A stretch of 64,000 nucleotides of DNA from NCBI GenBank assembly GCA_002363155.1, contig DEWH01000002.1, positions 8,159-72,158 on the forward strand, given 5' to 3'. This document shows positions 34,941 to 43,410 of this stretch, piece by piece. Numbering within the stretch: position 1 is the first letter of the stretch; every line of letters begins with the position of its first letter. This stretch comes from Ruminococcaceae bacterium UBA3215. GTDB taxonomy: Bacteria; Bacillota; Clostridia; Oscillospirales; Ruminococcaceae. The position numbers were made by a program, and so were the translations under genes. The notes below the pieces were generated by a model. It searched no databases and had not been told where the DNA came from. It saw only the letters and a list, made by a program, of their open reading frames with translations.

Positions 34941-37208
34941 ATGGCGCGCAACAAATATGCAGTCAACGACACCGGCTCTTCCAAAGCAAAAACAGTTATC
35001 ATCGCAATAGCAGCAATCGTTGTTGTTCTCGGAGGTATTCTAATCTACCTTGCGATCAAGGCAAACGAGGATAATAAGATCGCAGCACTTAAATATAATT
35101 TCAATAAATTCTATCCCGATACATATAATTCCGTTGAGGAGCTCGATGCAGACGGCGATTACGACGGCGATATGCTTAAAAACGGCGATGAGATCACCGG
35201 AAGAACAAATGTTATTTCCGCCGATTCCGATGCGGACGGTCTTATTGACAGCGCAGAAACCAACTTCCTTTCCGATCCGAATCTCGCAGATACAGACGGC
35301 GACGGCATCAAGGACGGTGTGGAAGTCCGCGCGGGTCTCGACCCCACAAACCTTATCACCGACGGCGTTACAAAAGACTCCGAAAGACAGTTCTCACGCG
35401 AAATGAACTTCGGTGAGGGTACAGTAAATGTTTCCGGCAAGGGCGGTATCTACGGCGCTACCGTGGATAAGCTCATGCTTAATGCAGTTACTTCAAATGC
35501 CGGCGCTATCACCGCTCCCTACGAGTTTTACTGCGACGGCGGATTCGACAAGGCTACTATCTCCTTCAACTATGACCCCGCCGTTCTCACAACCGCAGGC
35601 ATCACCACAAACAACCTGCGTATCTACCAGTTCGATCCCTACCTCAAAAAATACACTCCCGTGGGCGGTACGGTAAACGAGGATAACCACACCGTAAGCT
35701 GTGACCTGCACGAAAACGGCGTATTCTTACTCGGCGCCGAGAACGTGATACACCAGGCCGCACTTGCTTATGAGAGCGGTGTCATGAACATTCACCTGCT
35801 CATAGACAACTCCGGCTCTATGTACCCCAAGTCCATTCAGTCCACATCAAAGGAAAGCGATGTCAACTTCAAGCGACTTTCATTCGCACGCAACCTCGTT
35901 ACCGGTCTCGACAAGACCGTCAAGTTCGCGCTTTCCACTTTCACTTATGAATTCAACCACATCTGCGATTTTGATGCAGATAAGTCTCATCTTATCCCCT
36001 CGATCAACTCAATACGCAATTTAGGTCCCGGATTCGACGGAACAAGCGTTGAGATCGCGCTTATGCAGGGTCTCAGCTACTTCACAGATTCCACCAAGAG
36101 CGAGCGTAACATCATCGTTCTGCTGACAGACGGTATCTCCACCGATACGGGCGGGTATAATGTGAACGATATCGTAAGCCTTGCAAAGGCGAAGAATGTC
36201 ACCATTATGACGATAGGTCTCGGAGACGAAGTTGATACCGAGCTTCTCACAAAGATTGCCGAAAGCACCGGCGGTGACTACTACCCGATATCCGAGGCGA
36301 ATATTCTCGAAGGTCTTTACTCGACTATGATCGCTTCCATGAAGGACGATATCGTGGACGATGACCTCGACGGTACCCCCGACAGCTACACACTCTTCGA
36401 TACCGGTTTTGACCCGGATTTCAACGGATTCAGCTTCCAGAACTTCAAATCCCCCGACTGCCCCACCCTCGATTTCGGTATGGTTTCTCTTGCAAGAGAC
36501 TGGTTCAGAAATGTGGTTCCCCAGGAAGCGGAAAATGCAGATGCAAATATCTCCTACACCTTTGAAGGCTCCACGATAGATACCACCGAGCCCCTGCGAA
36601 AGGTCATTCTCCAGCTTATGCAGGAACCGTGGCTCAAACCCGAAAACTATCTCAACTTCCTAAGCAGCGGCGATACTCTCAAAGTCCGCTCGGAAGATGC
36701 GAAAGCTTCACAGGAAAAGGGCTGGAGCAAGATCACGATACCCTACGATGAGCCGGGTACGGGCTGGACAAAGACCGAGATCCTCGTTCCCAACCACAAC
36801 CTCTCCACTATCCGCACAAAGTACAGCGAGAACGACTACCAGATGCTCCGCGCGATACATTACTACGAGTCCTTCCGCGATAAGGGCAGTTCTTTCTCGC
36901 TCAACAGCGATTCCGAGTTCAGCAGAGTAAAGGGTATTCTCGCAACAGGTACTCCGATCGTCACAAAGCTCTTCTGGGAGGGCGACGACGGCATCTGTCA
37001 CAACCGCTATGTGCTTCTCACGACGCTGCGCCGTGACCTTGAAAACCCGAACATATTCCGCATCAAGGTTTACGATGTAAACAGCAAATTTATCAATACT
37101 ATCGAAGTCCGCAGAACTATCAAGGTGAACGAGCATAACACAAACGACTTCACCTACACCGCTAACTGGGATAACAAGCAGGTATCCATCTCCTGCTTCC
37201 CAAACTAA
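34941..37208 (+). CDS. Membrane-anchored vWA protein with calcium-binding type-3 repeats
   Basis: This 755-aa protein has one N-terminal membrane helix (about residues 17-40). It then has thrombospondin type-3-like repeats with Asp ladders (DADGDYDGDML, DSDADGLIDSAET, DTDGDGIKDGVE) that should bind calcium. A von Willebrand A domain at about residues 285-480 has a complete MIDAS: DNSGS, Thr in GFDGTSVE and Asp in LLTDGIST. The C-terminal 250 residues are not recognised. It is probably a surface adhesion or sensing protein. It is monocistronic with its own promoter. Confidence 0.82.
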   Translation: MARNKYAVNDTGSSKAKTVIIAIAAIVVVLGGILIYLAIKANEDNKIAALKYNFNKFYPDTYNSVEELDADGDYDGDMLKNGDEITGRTNVISADSDADGLIDSAETNFLSDPNLADTDGDGIKDGVEVRAGLDPTNLITDGVTKDSERQFSREMNFGEGTVNVSGKGGIYGATVDKLMLNAVTSNAGAITAPYEFYCDGGFDKATISFNYDPAVLTTAGITTNNLRIYQFDPYLKKYTPVGGTVNEDNHTVSCDLHENGVFLLGAENVIHQAALAYESGVMNIHLLIDNSGSMYPKSIQSTSKESDVNFKRLSFARNLVTGLDKTVKFALSTFTYEFNHICDFDADKSHLIPSINSIRNLGPGFDGTSVEIALMQGLSYFTDSTKSERNIIVLLTDGISTDTGGYNVNDIVSLAKAKNVTIMTIGLGDEVDTELLTKIAESTGGDYYPISEANILEGLYSTMIASMKDDIVDDDLDGTPDSYTLFDTGFDPDFNGFSFQNFKSPDCPTLDFGMVSLARDWFRNVVPQEAENADANISYTFEGSTIDTTEPLRKVILQLMQEPWLKPENYLNFLSSGDTLKVRSEDAKASQEKGWSKITIPYDEPGTGWTKTEILVPNHNLSTIRTKYSENDYQMLRAIHYYESFRDKGSSFSLNSDSEFSRVKGILATGTPIVTKLFWEGDDGICHNRYVLLTTLRRDLENPNIFRIKVYDVNSKFINTIEVRRTIKVNEHNTNDFTYTANWDNKQVSISCFPN

Positions 37209-37440
37209 GCGGGGCGGGGAACGCCCCGCGGCGAAATGCGTAGCGACATTCTTCTATTGACAGGTGCGCCGCCTCGGTTAGTTATTCTCTGCGATGTATA
37301 ATAAAAAACGGCTTGCAGAAATTCTCTGTAAGCTGTTTTCTTGTTATTTTCTGTGCAAAATCTTTGCCAGCCCCATTTCGTTTCAGTCGGCACCAGCCCA
37401 TAGCTGTACACTCTGAAACACAGCAGTCTGTTTATGGGCG
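37209..37440 (+). repeat. Composite intergenic repeat after the vWA gene
   Basis: It begins at the stop codon with a GGGGCGGGGAACGCCCC hairpin. The element AGGTGCGCCGCCTCGGTTAG (inverse of the tail at 8000) and a stem-loop at 37305-37342 ending in GCTGTTTTCTTG follow. Then comes CAGCCCCATTTCGTTTCAGT, which recurs near 52915. No gene is seen up to 37601. Confidence 0.75.
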
Positions 37441-37476
37441 GCTTGAATTTTTGGGAAAACTTAAAAAATAGTTGTA

Positions 37477-37505
37477 TTGACTTTTTTTGTAAAATCATAT
37501 ATAAT
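37477..37505 (+). promoter_or_regulatory. Promoter of the SpoIIE-type phosphatase
   Basis: TTGACT (37477-37482) and TATAAT (37500-37505) with a 17-nt spacer. The leader is about 95 nt, with an AAAGGGAGA site before the ATG at 37602. Confidence 0.8.
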
Positions 37506-37601
37506 AATTACAAATCAATATTCTGGAATGATGTGTCATATAGCCTTCATGATCGTCTGTCATGACGTTATTGCATCGGCACTCCGGGAAAGGGAGAAAA
37601 A

Positions 37602-39125
37602 ATGGTCAAGAAGCTTAAAAACAATATTGTAATACTCGGACTGATCTTTACTATCGCGTCAGCACTTTTTATCCTGATCTTCGGCAGTATGTTCTTCTAC
37701 GACAACAGACTGGGGGAATACCTGTTCAATATCGGCGTGAATCAGCTGGGTTCACTGATATGTGCGGCGCTTTTTTACGGAAGCATGAAACAGAAAGGTG
37801 ACGGAACAAAGATCTTCCGGACCCTTATCATCTGTTCAAGCGCCAGCTTCGCTGCCAATACCGCAATAAGCTATACATTGCAGGCACCGGAATACCGCAC
37901 GGCTTGTTTCATATTCTGCTTGATAAGCAAACTGATAGATCTTGTGATGATCTTATGCTTCTATGAGTATGTAAACGAGACCCTCAATTTCAGCGGTATG
38001 ATCAAGAAAATTGCCGACAGGGTGATACCGGTCCTGATGGCGCTTGAAGCCATTACCCTGCTTTTAAATATCTTCGCTCCGGTAACTTTCTATATAGACG
38101 CCGACGGAACGTATCAGTCAACAGACTTATCATTGGTGGAAGATATATATCTTATGGTGGTATCTGTCACTGCGGTCATACTGATAATCAGAAGCAAAAG
38201 TCCGCGCTCGCAGAAGGCGGCTGCTCTCACCTTTATATTCTTCCCGATCATAGAATATCTCATAACAGGAGCAATGTTCGGCAACGCAGGTCAGTACGGC
38301 ATCATTCTGATGTCGCTGATAATTATGTACTGCGTCATTTTCAACGATAAGAGCAAAAAGCTTGCTTCCACACAGGTAGAGCTCAATGTTGCCACGCAGA
38401 TACAGGCGGATATGCTTCCTTCTATATTCCCCGCATTCCCCAGGCGCAAAGAGTTTGATATCTACGCTACTATGACTCCGGCAAAGGAGGTCGGCGGTGA
38501 CTTCTACGACTTCTTCCTTGTCGATGACGACCACCTTGCATTGGTAATGGCTGATGTTTCCGGAAAGGGAGTTCCCGCCGCGCTGTTTATGGTAATTGCA
38601 AAAACGCTCATAAAGAATCATGCGCAGCTCGGAGAATACTCTCCCGCAAAAGTACTGATGAGCGTAAACGAGCAGCTCTGTGAGGGCAACAAGGCTGAAC
38701 TTTTCGTAACGGTATGGCTGGCTATACTTGAAATATCCACCGGTAAGGGCAAGGCGGCAAATGCCGGACATGAGCATCCTGCGCTGCGCCGCAAGGACGG
38801 AATGTTTGAGCTTATCGAGTACCGTCATTCACCCGCAGTTGCGACAATGGAGGGAATGCGCTTCAGAGAGCATGACTTCGAGCTTCACCCCGGAGACAGC
38901 CTGTTCGTATATACGGACGGTGTGGCGGAGGCTACCGATGCGCGCAACGAACTTTACGGCGGCAAGAGAATGATCGATGCCCTTAATAAGGACCCGGACG
39001 CTTCGCCGGAGGAACTGCTTGCAAATGTAAAGGCTTCGGTGGATGAATTTGTCGGTGAAGCTCCGCAGTTCGATGACTTAACAATGCTTTGTATTAAATA
39101 CTTTGGCGCAAGTGATGACCAATAA
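37602..39125 (+). CDS. Membrane-bound SpoIIE/RsbU-type PP2C phosphatase
   Basis: This 507-aa protein has about seven or eight membrane helices over residues 1-250. A PPM/SpoIIE phosphatase domain follows, with metal-site motifs PAKEVGGDFYDFF, MADVSGKGVPAALFM and YTDGVAEATD, then a final FDDLTMLCIKY. Such enzymes dephosphorylate STAS-domain anti-anti-sigma factors. The STAS-kinase protein at 6648 is a possible substrate in the same window, although they are 30 kb apart. No dedicated sensor domain other than the membrane part is visible. Confidence 0.85.
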   Translation: MVKKLKNNIVILGLIFTIASALFILIFGSMFFYDNRLGEYLFNIGVNQLGSLICAALFYGSMKQKGDGTKIFRTLIICSSASFAANTAISYTLQAPEYRTACFIFCLISKLIDLVMILCFYEYVNETLNFSGMIKKIADRVIPVLMALEAITLLLNIFAPVTFYIDADGTYQSTDLSLVEDIYLMVVSVTAVILIIRSKSPRSQKAAALTFIFFPIIEYLITGAMFGNAGQYGIILMSLIIMYCVIFNDKSKKLASTQVELNVATQIQADMLPSIFPAFPRRKEFDIYATMTPAKEVGGDFYDFFLVDDDHLALVMADVSGKGVPAALFMVIAKTLIKNHAQLGEYSPAKVLMSVNEQLCEGNKAELFVTVWLAILEISTGKGKAANAGHEHPALRRKDGMFELIEYRHSPAVATMEGMRFREHDFELHPGDSLFVYTDGVAEATDARNELYGGKRMIDALNKDPDASPEELLANVKASVDEFVGEAPQFDDLTMLCIKYFGASDDQ

Positions 39126-39169
39126 AAGCGCTTGCCGCGCCGGAAGCAGAAACTTTTATAATCTTACTA

Positions 39170-39198
39170 TTGATTTTTGAAACCGAATGTGATATAAT
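39170..39198 (+). promoter_or_regulatory. Promoter of the 111-aa gene
   Basis: TTGATT (39170-39175) and TATAAT (39193-39198), 17-nt spacer. Confidence 0.7.
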
Positions 39199-39229
39199 GA
39201 TGCTATCTATCTGAATTTGAGGAAATAAT

Positions 39230-39565
39230 ATGGATCGTCAGCTAATTCAATATACAATATTCGTCGGGCTTGCCGATCGTAAGACAGGCTTTCAGAAATA
39301 CAGTATTGAAAAATACCTTTCTATTTTAAAAAATGTTTGCGGCAGCTATCATGTACCTTTTTCTTTTCACTCGATAAGTGGAGGGTATTTTCACAAGGAC
39401 GGAAGATATATCGAGGAAAACACTTTGTCGCTTATGCTGGTTGATATTCCGGAAAAGACCGTTATAGAGATCGCAAAAGACCTCTGTGCTTTTTTCAATC
39501 AAGAGAGTGTTATGGTCACGTCCTCTCCGACAAACATAATTTTTGTTAATGAACACATAGAATGA
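39230..39565 (+). CDS. Small alpha/beta protein of unknown function
   Basis: This 111-aa protein alternates strands and helices (YTIFVGLADRKT, YSIEKYLSILKNVC, then NTLSLMLVDIP). The end, NQESVMVTSSPTNIIFVN, resembles small ferredoxin-like folds carried on mobile elements. I cannot name a family. It has its own promoter and a GAGGAAATAAT site. It is AT-richer than its neighbours, which may point to recent acquisition. Confidence 0.6.
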   Translation: MDRQLIQYTIFVGLADRKTGFQKYSIEKYLSILKNVCGSYHVPFSFHSISGGYFHKDGRYIEENTLSLMLVDIPEKTVIEIAKDLCAFFNQESVMVTSSPTNIIFVNEHIE

Positions 39566-39679
39566 GACTTATTCCGATCTGTCTCAGCCGGGTCCATTCA
39601 GACAGCTGTTAATGCGGTCAGCGCATTTTTGAGATGCAGCTCTTCCCTTTTGCAGCGCCCAAAATCAAATATCGGCTTT

Positions 39680-39730
39680 AACGCCCGTGGCTTCTGAATT
39701 CTGATACAGAAAGTCACGGGCGTTTTGTGT
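39680..39730 (+). terminator. Terminator after the 111-aa gene
   Basis: A 10-bp perfect stem, AACGCCCGTG (39680-39689) with CACGGGCGTT (39715-39724), is followed by TTTGTGTTT. Confidence 0.75.
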
Positions 39731-39810
39731 TTGATTTATACATAAAGCCGAAATCTGACTGGGAATGATCTCACAGCATAACAGGTAATGTTTTGACAGA
39801 GTAAACCGGC

Positions 39811-39856
39811 ATACCCTGCTGAGTATTAGTATTTTACTCGGCAGGGTATTTTCTGT
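39811..39856 (+). terminator. Second hairpin with T-tract
   Basis: ATACCCTGCTGAGTA (39811-39825) pairs with TACTCGGCAGGGTAT (39835-39849), with one G-T mismatch, then TTTCTG. No gene is seen between 39566 and the promoter at 39945; the stretch holds only these two hairpins. Confidence 0.65.
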
Positions 39857-39944
39857 CCGGCTGTCGTTGTCTGATGCATTATCGCCGCTTCGGGATCAAT
39901 TATTCTTAAAAATCCCGCAAAATGCAAAAAAGTTTTACTGTATA

Positions 39945-40041
39945 TTGACTTTTGTTGTGCAATGTGTTATGATTAATGTATCATCAATAACTGCCTAAAA
40001 GGCAGTTATTGCACGACAGTATGTTTCACAGACTGTCGTAT
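39945..40041 (+). promoter_or_regulatory. Promoter and double-hairpin leader of the VOC gene
   Basis: TTGACT (39945-39950) and TATGAT (39968-39973) are 17 nt apart. The leader then forms two hairpins: AACTGCC/GGCAGTT (about 39989-40007) and CGACAGT/ACTGTCG (about 40015-40039). They may be regulatory or stabilising. Confidence 0.6.
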
Positions 40042-40071
40042 GCTTTAAAAAATTGCGGAAAGGTAACCATT

Positions 40072-40449
40072 ATGAAGATAACTTCTTTTAACCCGCTTAT
40101 CATCACCCCAAATGCTGATGAAACGATCAAGGTCTTCGAGGCACTGGGCTTTGAGATAAAGCACAGAAAGACCGCGATCAACGATGAGGCTGACGGCACA
40201 GTCTCAATGAAGGACGCAAACGGCTTCCGCGTTGACATTACAAAGGCTGATATCCCTCATGACATAAACGCGATAAGAATGAATGTCCGTGATTTCGATG
40301 AAGCTTATGAGTTACTTACATCAAAAGGCTTCAAGAATTCACAGGGAGACAAAGTTACAGACACCGGCTCTTCCAAGGCAACAAAAATGATATCCCCTTC
40401 CGGCTTAACTATCATTCTTATTGAGCACATCAGAAAAGATGACGATTGA
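40072..40449 (+). CDS. VOC (glyoxalase/bleomycin-resistance fold) protein
   Basis: This 125-aa protein has the paired beta-alpha-beta-beta-beta modules of the VOC superfamily. The segments are NADETIKVFEALGFEIKHRK, an ADGTVSMKDANGFRVDI strand pair, then VRDFDEAYELLTSKGF and ISPSGLTIILIEH. ATG 40072 is chosen over 40009 because of the GGAAAGG site and the hairpin leader. The metal-binding pattern is incomplete, so it may bind a ligand and not act as a glyoxalase. Confidence 0.78.
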   Translation: MKITSFNPLIITPNADETIKVFEALGFEIKHRKTAINDEADGTVSMKDANGFRVDITKADIPHDINAIRMNVRDFDEAYELLTSKGFKNSQGDKVTDTGSSKATKMISPSGLTIILIEHIRKDDD

Positions 40450-40454
40450 TCTGT

Positions 40455-40482
40455 CAGCCTGTCCGGGAAGCCGGGCAGGCTG
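40455..40482 (+). terminator. Hairpin after the VOC gene
   Basis: CAGCCTGTCCGG pairs with CCGGGCAGGCTG. The following sequence (TAAACAATT) has only a weak T content, so it may be an attenuator between the VOC and HD-kinase genes and not a full terminator. Confidence 0.5.
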
Positions 40483-40522
40483 TAAACAATTATTGCGGCA
40501 TATTGCCGTCTGAGGTGAAACT

Positions 40523-41968
40523 ATGAATTTACTTGAAGAAGCGATAATCTATTCAACAATAATGCATCAGGGAAAGGTAAGGAAGATACACGGTTCCCCC
40601 TACATACTTCACCCTCTTGAAGTTGCACAGATCCTTTCCGGAATGACAGATGATATTGAGATCATTTCTGCCGGTGTGCTGCATGATATCGTCGAGGACA
40701 CAGACGGAACGCTGAAGGAGATAGAAAAGCGCTTCGGCAGCAGAGTTGCTGAACTTGTCGATTCCGAGACGGAAGAAGAATATGCGGGAGAAGACAGATC
40801 CGCAACATGGAAGAGACGCAAGGAAGAAAGTCTTGAAAAGCTGAAAACAAGCACCGATATCGGCGTAAAGATGCTCTGGCTTGCCGACAAGCTGTCAAAT
40901 ATCCGCTCGCTTGCAAGCTCTTACGGAGAAATGGGCGATAAGCTATGGGAACAGCTCCACCAGAAGGACCCGGAGATACATAAATGGTATTACAAGACGA
41001 TAGCGGAAGATATCGAAATGGAGCTTAACAAGACGGGCGCCTACAAGGAGTACATCGACAGGATAAACTACATCTGGCCGGGTACTTTTGATACGTCCAA
41101 GACTAAATACAAGGAATACCGCGAGATAGATGTTTCCGGCTGCGAACGTATCGGCAAAGGTGCTAAGGCTGAGGTTTACCGCTACGACGAGGAGCTTATC
41201 GTCAAGGTGTACAATGAGAAGAACACCTACAAGGACGTTGAGCGCGAGATCTCACTTGCAAGAAGCGTTTTCGTGCTGGGACTGCCGACTGCGATATCTT
41301 TCGGCATTGTGTCTGTCGGAAAGGGCTACGGCTCGATGTTTGAGCTGATAGACGCAAAGACGATCTCCGAGCTTATCGCAAAGAGCCCGGAACACACAGA
41401 CTACTATGCGGGTATAATGGCAGAGCTGGCATTGCAGATACACAGCACCCGCCCGGATAGCGGAGAGCTGTTCCCGAAGGCTTCATCGTATATCGACAGC
41501 TGGATAACAAGAGCAAAACTTGACGAAGATACCGAGAAAAAGCTGTTTGAGATCATAGCGGCGCGTCCGGAATCGGAATGCCTTGTTCACGGCGATTTCC
41601 ATACGGGAAATGTGTTCCTTTCAAACAACGAACCGCTCTTCATAGATGTTGACAGAATGGCGATCGGGGATCCGATCGTTGACCTTAGCAGTATGTATCT
41701 CTTCTATGTCGGATATGCGGAGCTTGACCCGAAGATCATCGAGGATTTTATGGGTTTCTCTGTTCAGACGGCTGCCGGGTTCTATAACCGCTTTTTGAAG
41801 CATTATCTTAAAACCGATGATGAAGCGGAAATTGAGAAAGTTGTCCGCAGTTCGTCATTGTGGGCATTTGTCAGACTTATCGGACAGATGAAGAAAAAGC
41901 CTCTTTCCGATAAGGATAAAGCTGCGGTGGAACTGCTTACGGAAAAAGTGAGATCGCTTATAGACTGA
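40523..41968 (+). CDS. Mesh1-like HD hydrolase fused to APH-like kinase (TIGR02172 type)
   Basis: Residues 1-190 form an HD domain of the SpoT/Mesh1 type with all metal ligands: His in YILHPLEVA, HD in VLHDIVEDTDG and Asp in LADKLSN. Such domains hydrolyse (p)ppGpp or other nucleotides. Residues about 200-480 form an APH/choline-kinase-like domain with IGKGAKAEVYRY, LIVKVYN, catalytic HGDFHTGNVFL and FIDVDRM. The kinase half is a close paralogue of the one in the STAS-kinase at 6648. A GAGGTG site precedes the start. The substrate of the kinase half is unknown. Confidence 0.82.
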   Translation: MNLLEEAIIYSTIMHQGKVRKIHGSPYILHPLEVAQILSGMTDDIEIISAGVLHDIVEDTDGTLKEIEKRFGSRVAELVDSETEEEYAGEDRSATWKRRKEESLEKLKTSTDIGVKMLWLADKLSNIRSLASSYGEMGDKLWEQLHQKDPEIHKWYYKTIAEDIEMELNKTGAYKEYIDRINYIWPGTFDTSKTKYKEYREIDVSGCERIGKGAKAEVYRYDEELIVKVYNEKNTYKDVEREISLARSVFVLGLPTAISFGIVSVGKGYGSMFELIDAKTISELIAKSPEHTDYYAGIMAELALQIHSTRPDSGELFPKASSYIDSWITRAKLDEDTEKKLFEIIAARPESECLVHGDFHTGNVFLSNNEPLFIDVDRMAIGDPIVDLSSMYLFYVGYAELDPKIIEDFMGFSVQTAAGFYNRFLKHYLKTDDEAEIEKVVRSSSLWAFVRLIGQMKKKPLSDKDKAAVELLTEKVRSLID

Positions 41969-42002
41969 TCGTCTATAATCATCAAGTCATTGCCGTAAAT
42001 GC

Positions 42003-42031
42003 TTTACATATATGCTGTTTTGTGGTATAAT
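42003..42031 (+). promoter_or_regulatory. Promoter of the PAP2 phosphatase
   Basis: TTTACA (42003-42008) and TATAAT (42026-42031), 17-nt spacer, with a GGAGGT site before ATG 42066. Confidence 0.8.
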
Positions 42032-42065
42032 CAGTGATATAAACTCTGATTTCGGAGGTAAAAAT

Positions 42066-43019
42066 ATGGACATTGACATTCTTTTGGTTTTGCAGGAATT
42101 CAGAAACGGAATCGGTTCTTGTCTTACAGATTTTATGACAAAGATGAGTTTCATCGGTGAAATGAACACGGTGCTTATCATTATAGCACTTATCTACTGG
42201 TGCGCCAACAAGGAATTCGGCAAATACCTTTTAATGGGCTGGAGCGGTAACAGAGTGATAAACGGGTTACTGAAGGTAACAGCCTGTGTTTACCGTCCGT
42301 GGATCAGAGATCCGCGCATCGTGCCTGACAGCGCTGCATTGGCTGCGGCGACCGGGTATTCCTTCCCGAGCGGGCATAGCATGAACGCTGCATCGCTGTT
42401 CGGAGGAGGTGCTATCCGTAAGGAACTATCCAAGGGACTTCGTATAGTATTGGGTATTATTGTTGTACTCATTGCCTTCAGCCGCAATTTTCTGGGTGTG
42501 CATACACCCCAGGATATTCTGATAGGTACAGGTGCAGGACTGCTCGTGATGTGGCTTACCGGCAAGCTGATCGCTTGGGTAGATAAGAATCCCGGAAAAG
42601 ACATAATGGTGGCGTGCATCGGTATTGCCGGCGCTGTTGCCGTTGCGGTATTTGCCGCGGTCAAGTCCTATCCGATGGATTATAATGAAGCAGGTGAACT
42701 GCTGGTAGACGGTGCAAAAATGGCGAACGATACTTACAAAGGAGTTGGTTGGTGCGTCGGCTTTCTGATAGGTTGGATCCTGGAAAAGCGATATGTTAAA
42801 TTTTCAACCGACATTCCTATGATGACGAGGATAACAAGACTCACGACCGGGCTTTTGAGTTATTACGCTGTAAGCCTTATCCTTAATCCTTTGTTCAAAA
42901 GCTTGATTCCCGGTGTGGGCGGCACTGTCACGACCTGCTTTATTCAGATGTTCTATGTGACATTCGTTTTTCCCTTATTCATAAAACTTTTTGAACATAT
43001 CCCGGCAGCGTCGAAATAA
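42066..43019 (+). CDS. PAP2 superfamily membrane phosphatase
   Basis: This 317-aa protein has about eight membrane segments and the full phosphatidic-acid-phosphatase signature: KVTACVYRP (K-x6-RP), PSGH in SFPSGHSMNA, and SRNFLGVHTPQD (SR-x5-H-x3-D). It should dephosphorylate a lipid phosphate such as undecaprenyl pyrophosphate on the outer face. The C-terminal third has extra helices of unknown role. The GGAGGT site sets the start. Confidence 0.88.
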   Translation: MDIDILLVLQEFRNGIGSCLTDFMTKMSFIGEMNTVLIIIALIYWCANKEFGKYLLMGWSGNRVINGLLKVTACVYRPWIRDPRIVPDSAALAAATGYSFPSGHSMNAASLFGGGAIRKELSKGLRIVLGIIVVLIAFSRNFLGVHTPQDILIGTGAGLLVMWLTGKLIAWVDKNPGKDIMVACIGIAGAVAVAVFAAVKSYPMDYNEAGELLVDGAKMANDTYKGVGWCVGFLIGWILEKRYVKFSTDIPMMTRITRLTTGLLSYYAVSLILNPLFKSLIPGVGGTVTTCFIQMFYVTFVFPLFIKLFEHIPAASK

Positions 43020-43055
43020 CAAATACTGATCTTCATTAGTAACACAATATGTATC

Positions 43056-43084
43056 AAGCCCGTGCAAACGGGCTTGTTTCTTTG
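43056..43084 (+). terminator. Terminator of the PAP2 gene
   Basis: AAGCCCG (43056-43062) pairs with CGGGCTT (43069-43075), followed by GTTTCTTTG. Confidence 0.75.
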
Positions 43085-43125
43085 TAATCGGAAACCTCCC
43101 GCCTGTTCCGGGGGTCTTCAGACTA

Positions 43126-43160
43126 CAAAAAAACACCGCTTTCATAAGAAAACGGTGTTA
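43126..43160 (-). terminator. Terminator of the sugar ABC operon
   Basis: On the minus strand AACACCG and CGGTGTT form a stem followed by TTTTTTTG (plus 43125-43138). It lies about 250 nt beyond the last gene, after a repeat element. Confidence 0.65.
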
Positions 43161-43170
43161 TGATACACCG

Positions 43171-43410
43171 CTTTCCAAAAAACTTTGATCGCTCCGCAGT
43201 TAAGGGAGAAGGTTATCACAACAGAATGAAAGACTGCTAAAACTTATAAATCTCAGCAGTCTTTTCTTGTATTCAGATGAATATAACTAACCGAGGTGGC
43301 GCACCTGACGATAGAAGAATGTCGCTGCGCATCAGTTTAGGGTGTCCAGCACCCTTTTTTAAAGGGGGCTGGCGGGGGGTTGGGGGCAGAGCCCCCTCTT
43401 TATTCTCTCT
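43171..43410. repeat. Composite intergenic repeat beside the solute-binding protein gene
   Basis: The AAAAACTTTGATCGCTCCGC block (43178-43197), stem-loop 43229-43265 and ATATAACTAACCGAGG tail repeat the order seen at 7897-8020. A GGGGGCTGGCGGGGGGTTGG block and TCTCTCTATTC repeats, oriented to the minus-strand gene end, follow. Confidence 0.8.

Noticed and set aside
39989..40041. Possible riboswitch before the VOC gene
   Set aside because: Two simple hairpins are visible but no conserved aptamer core that I can recognise.
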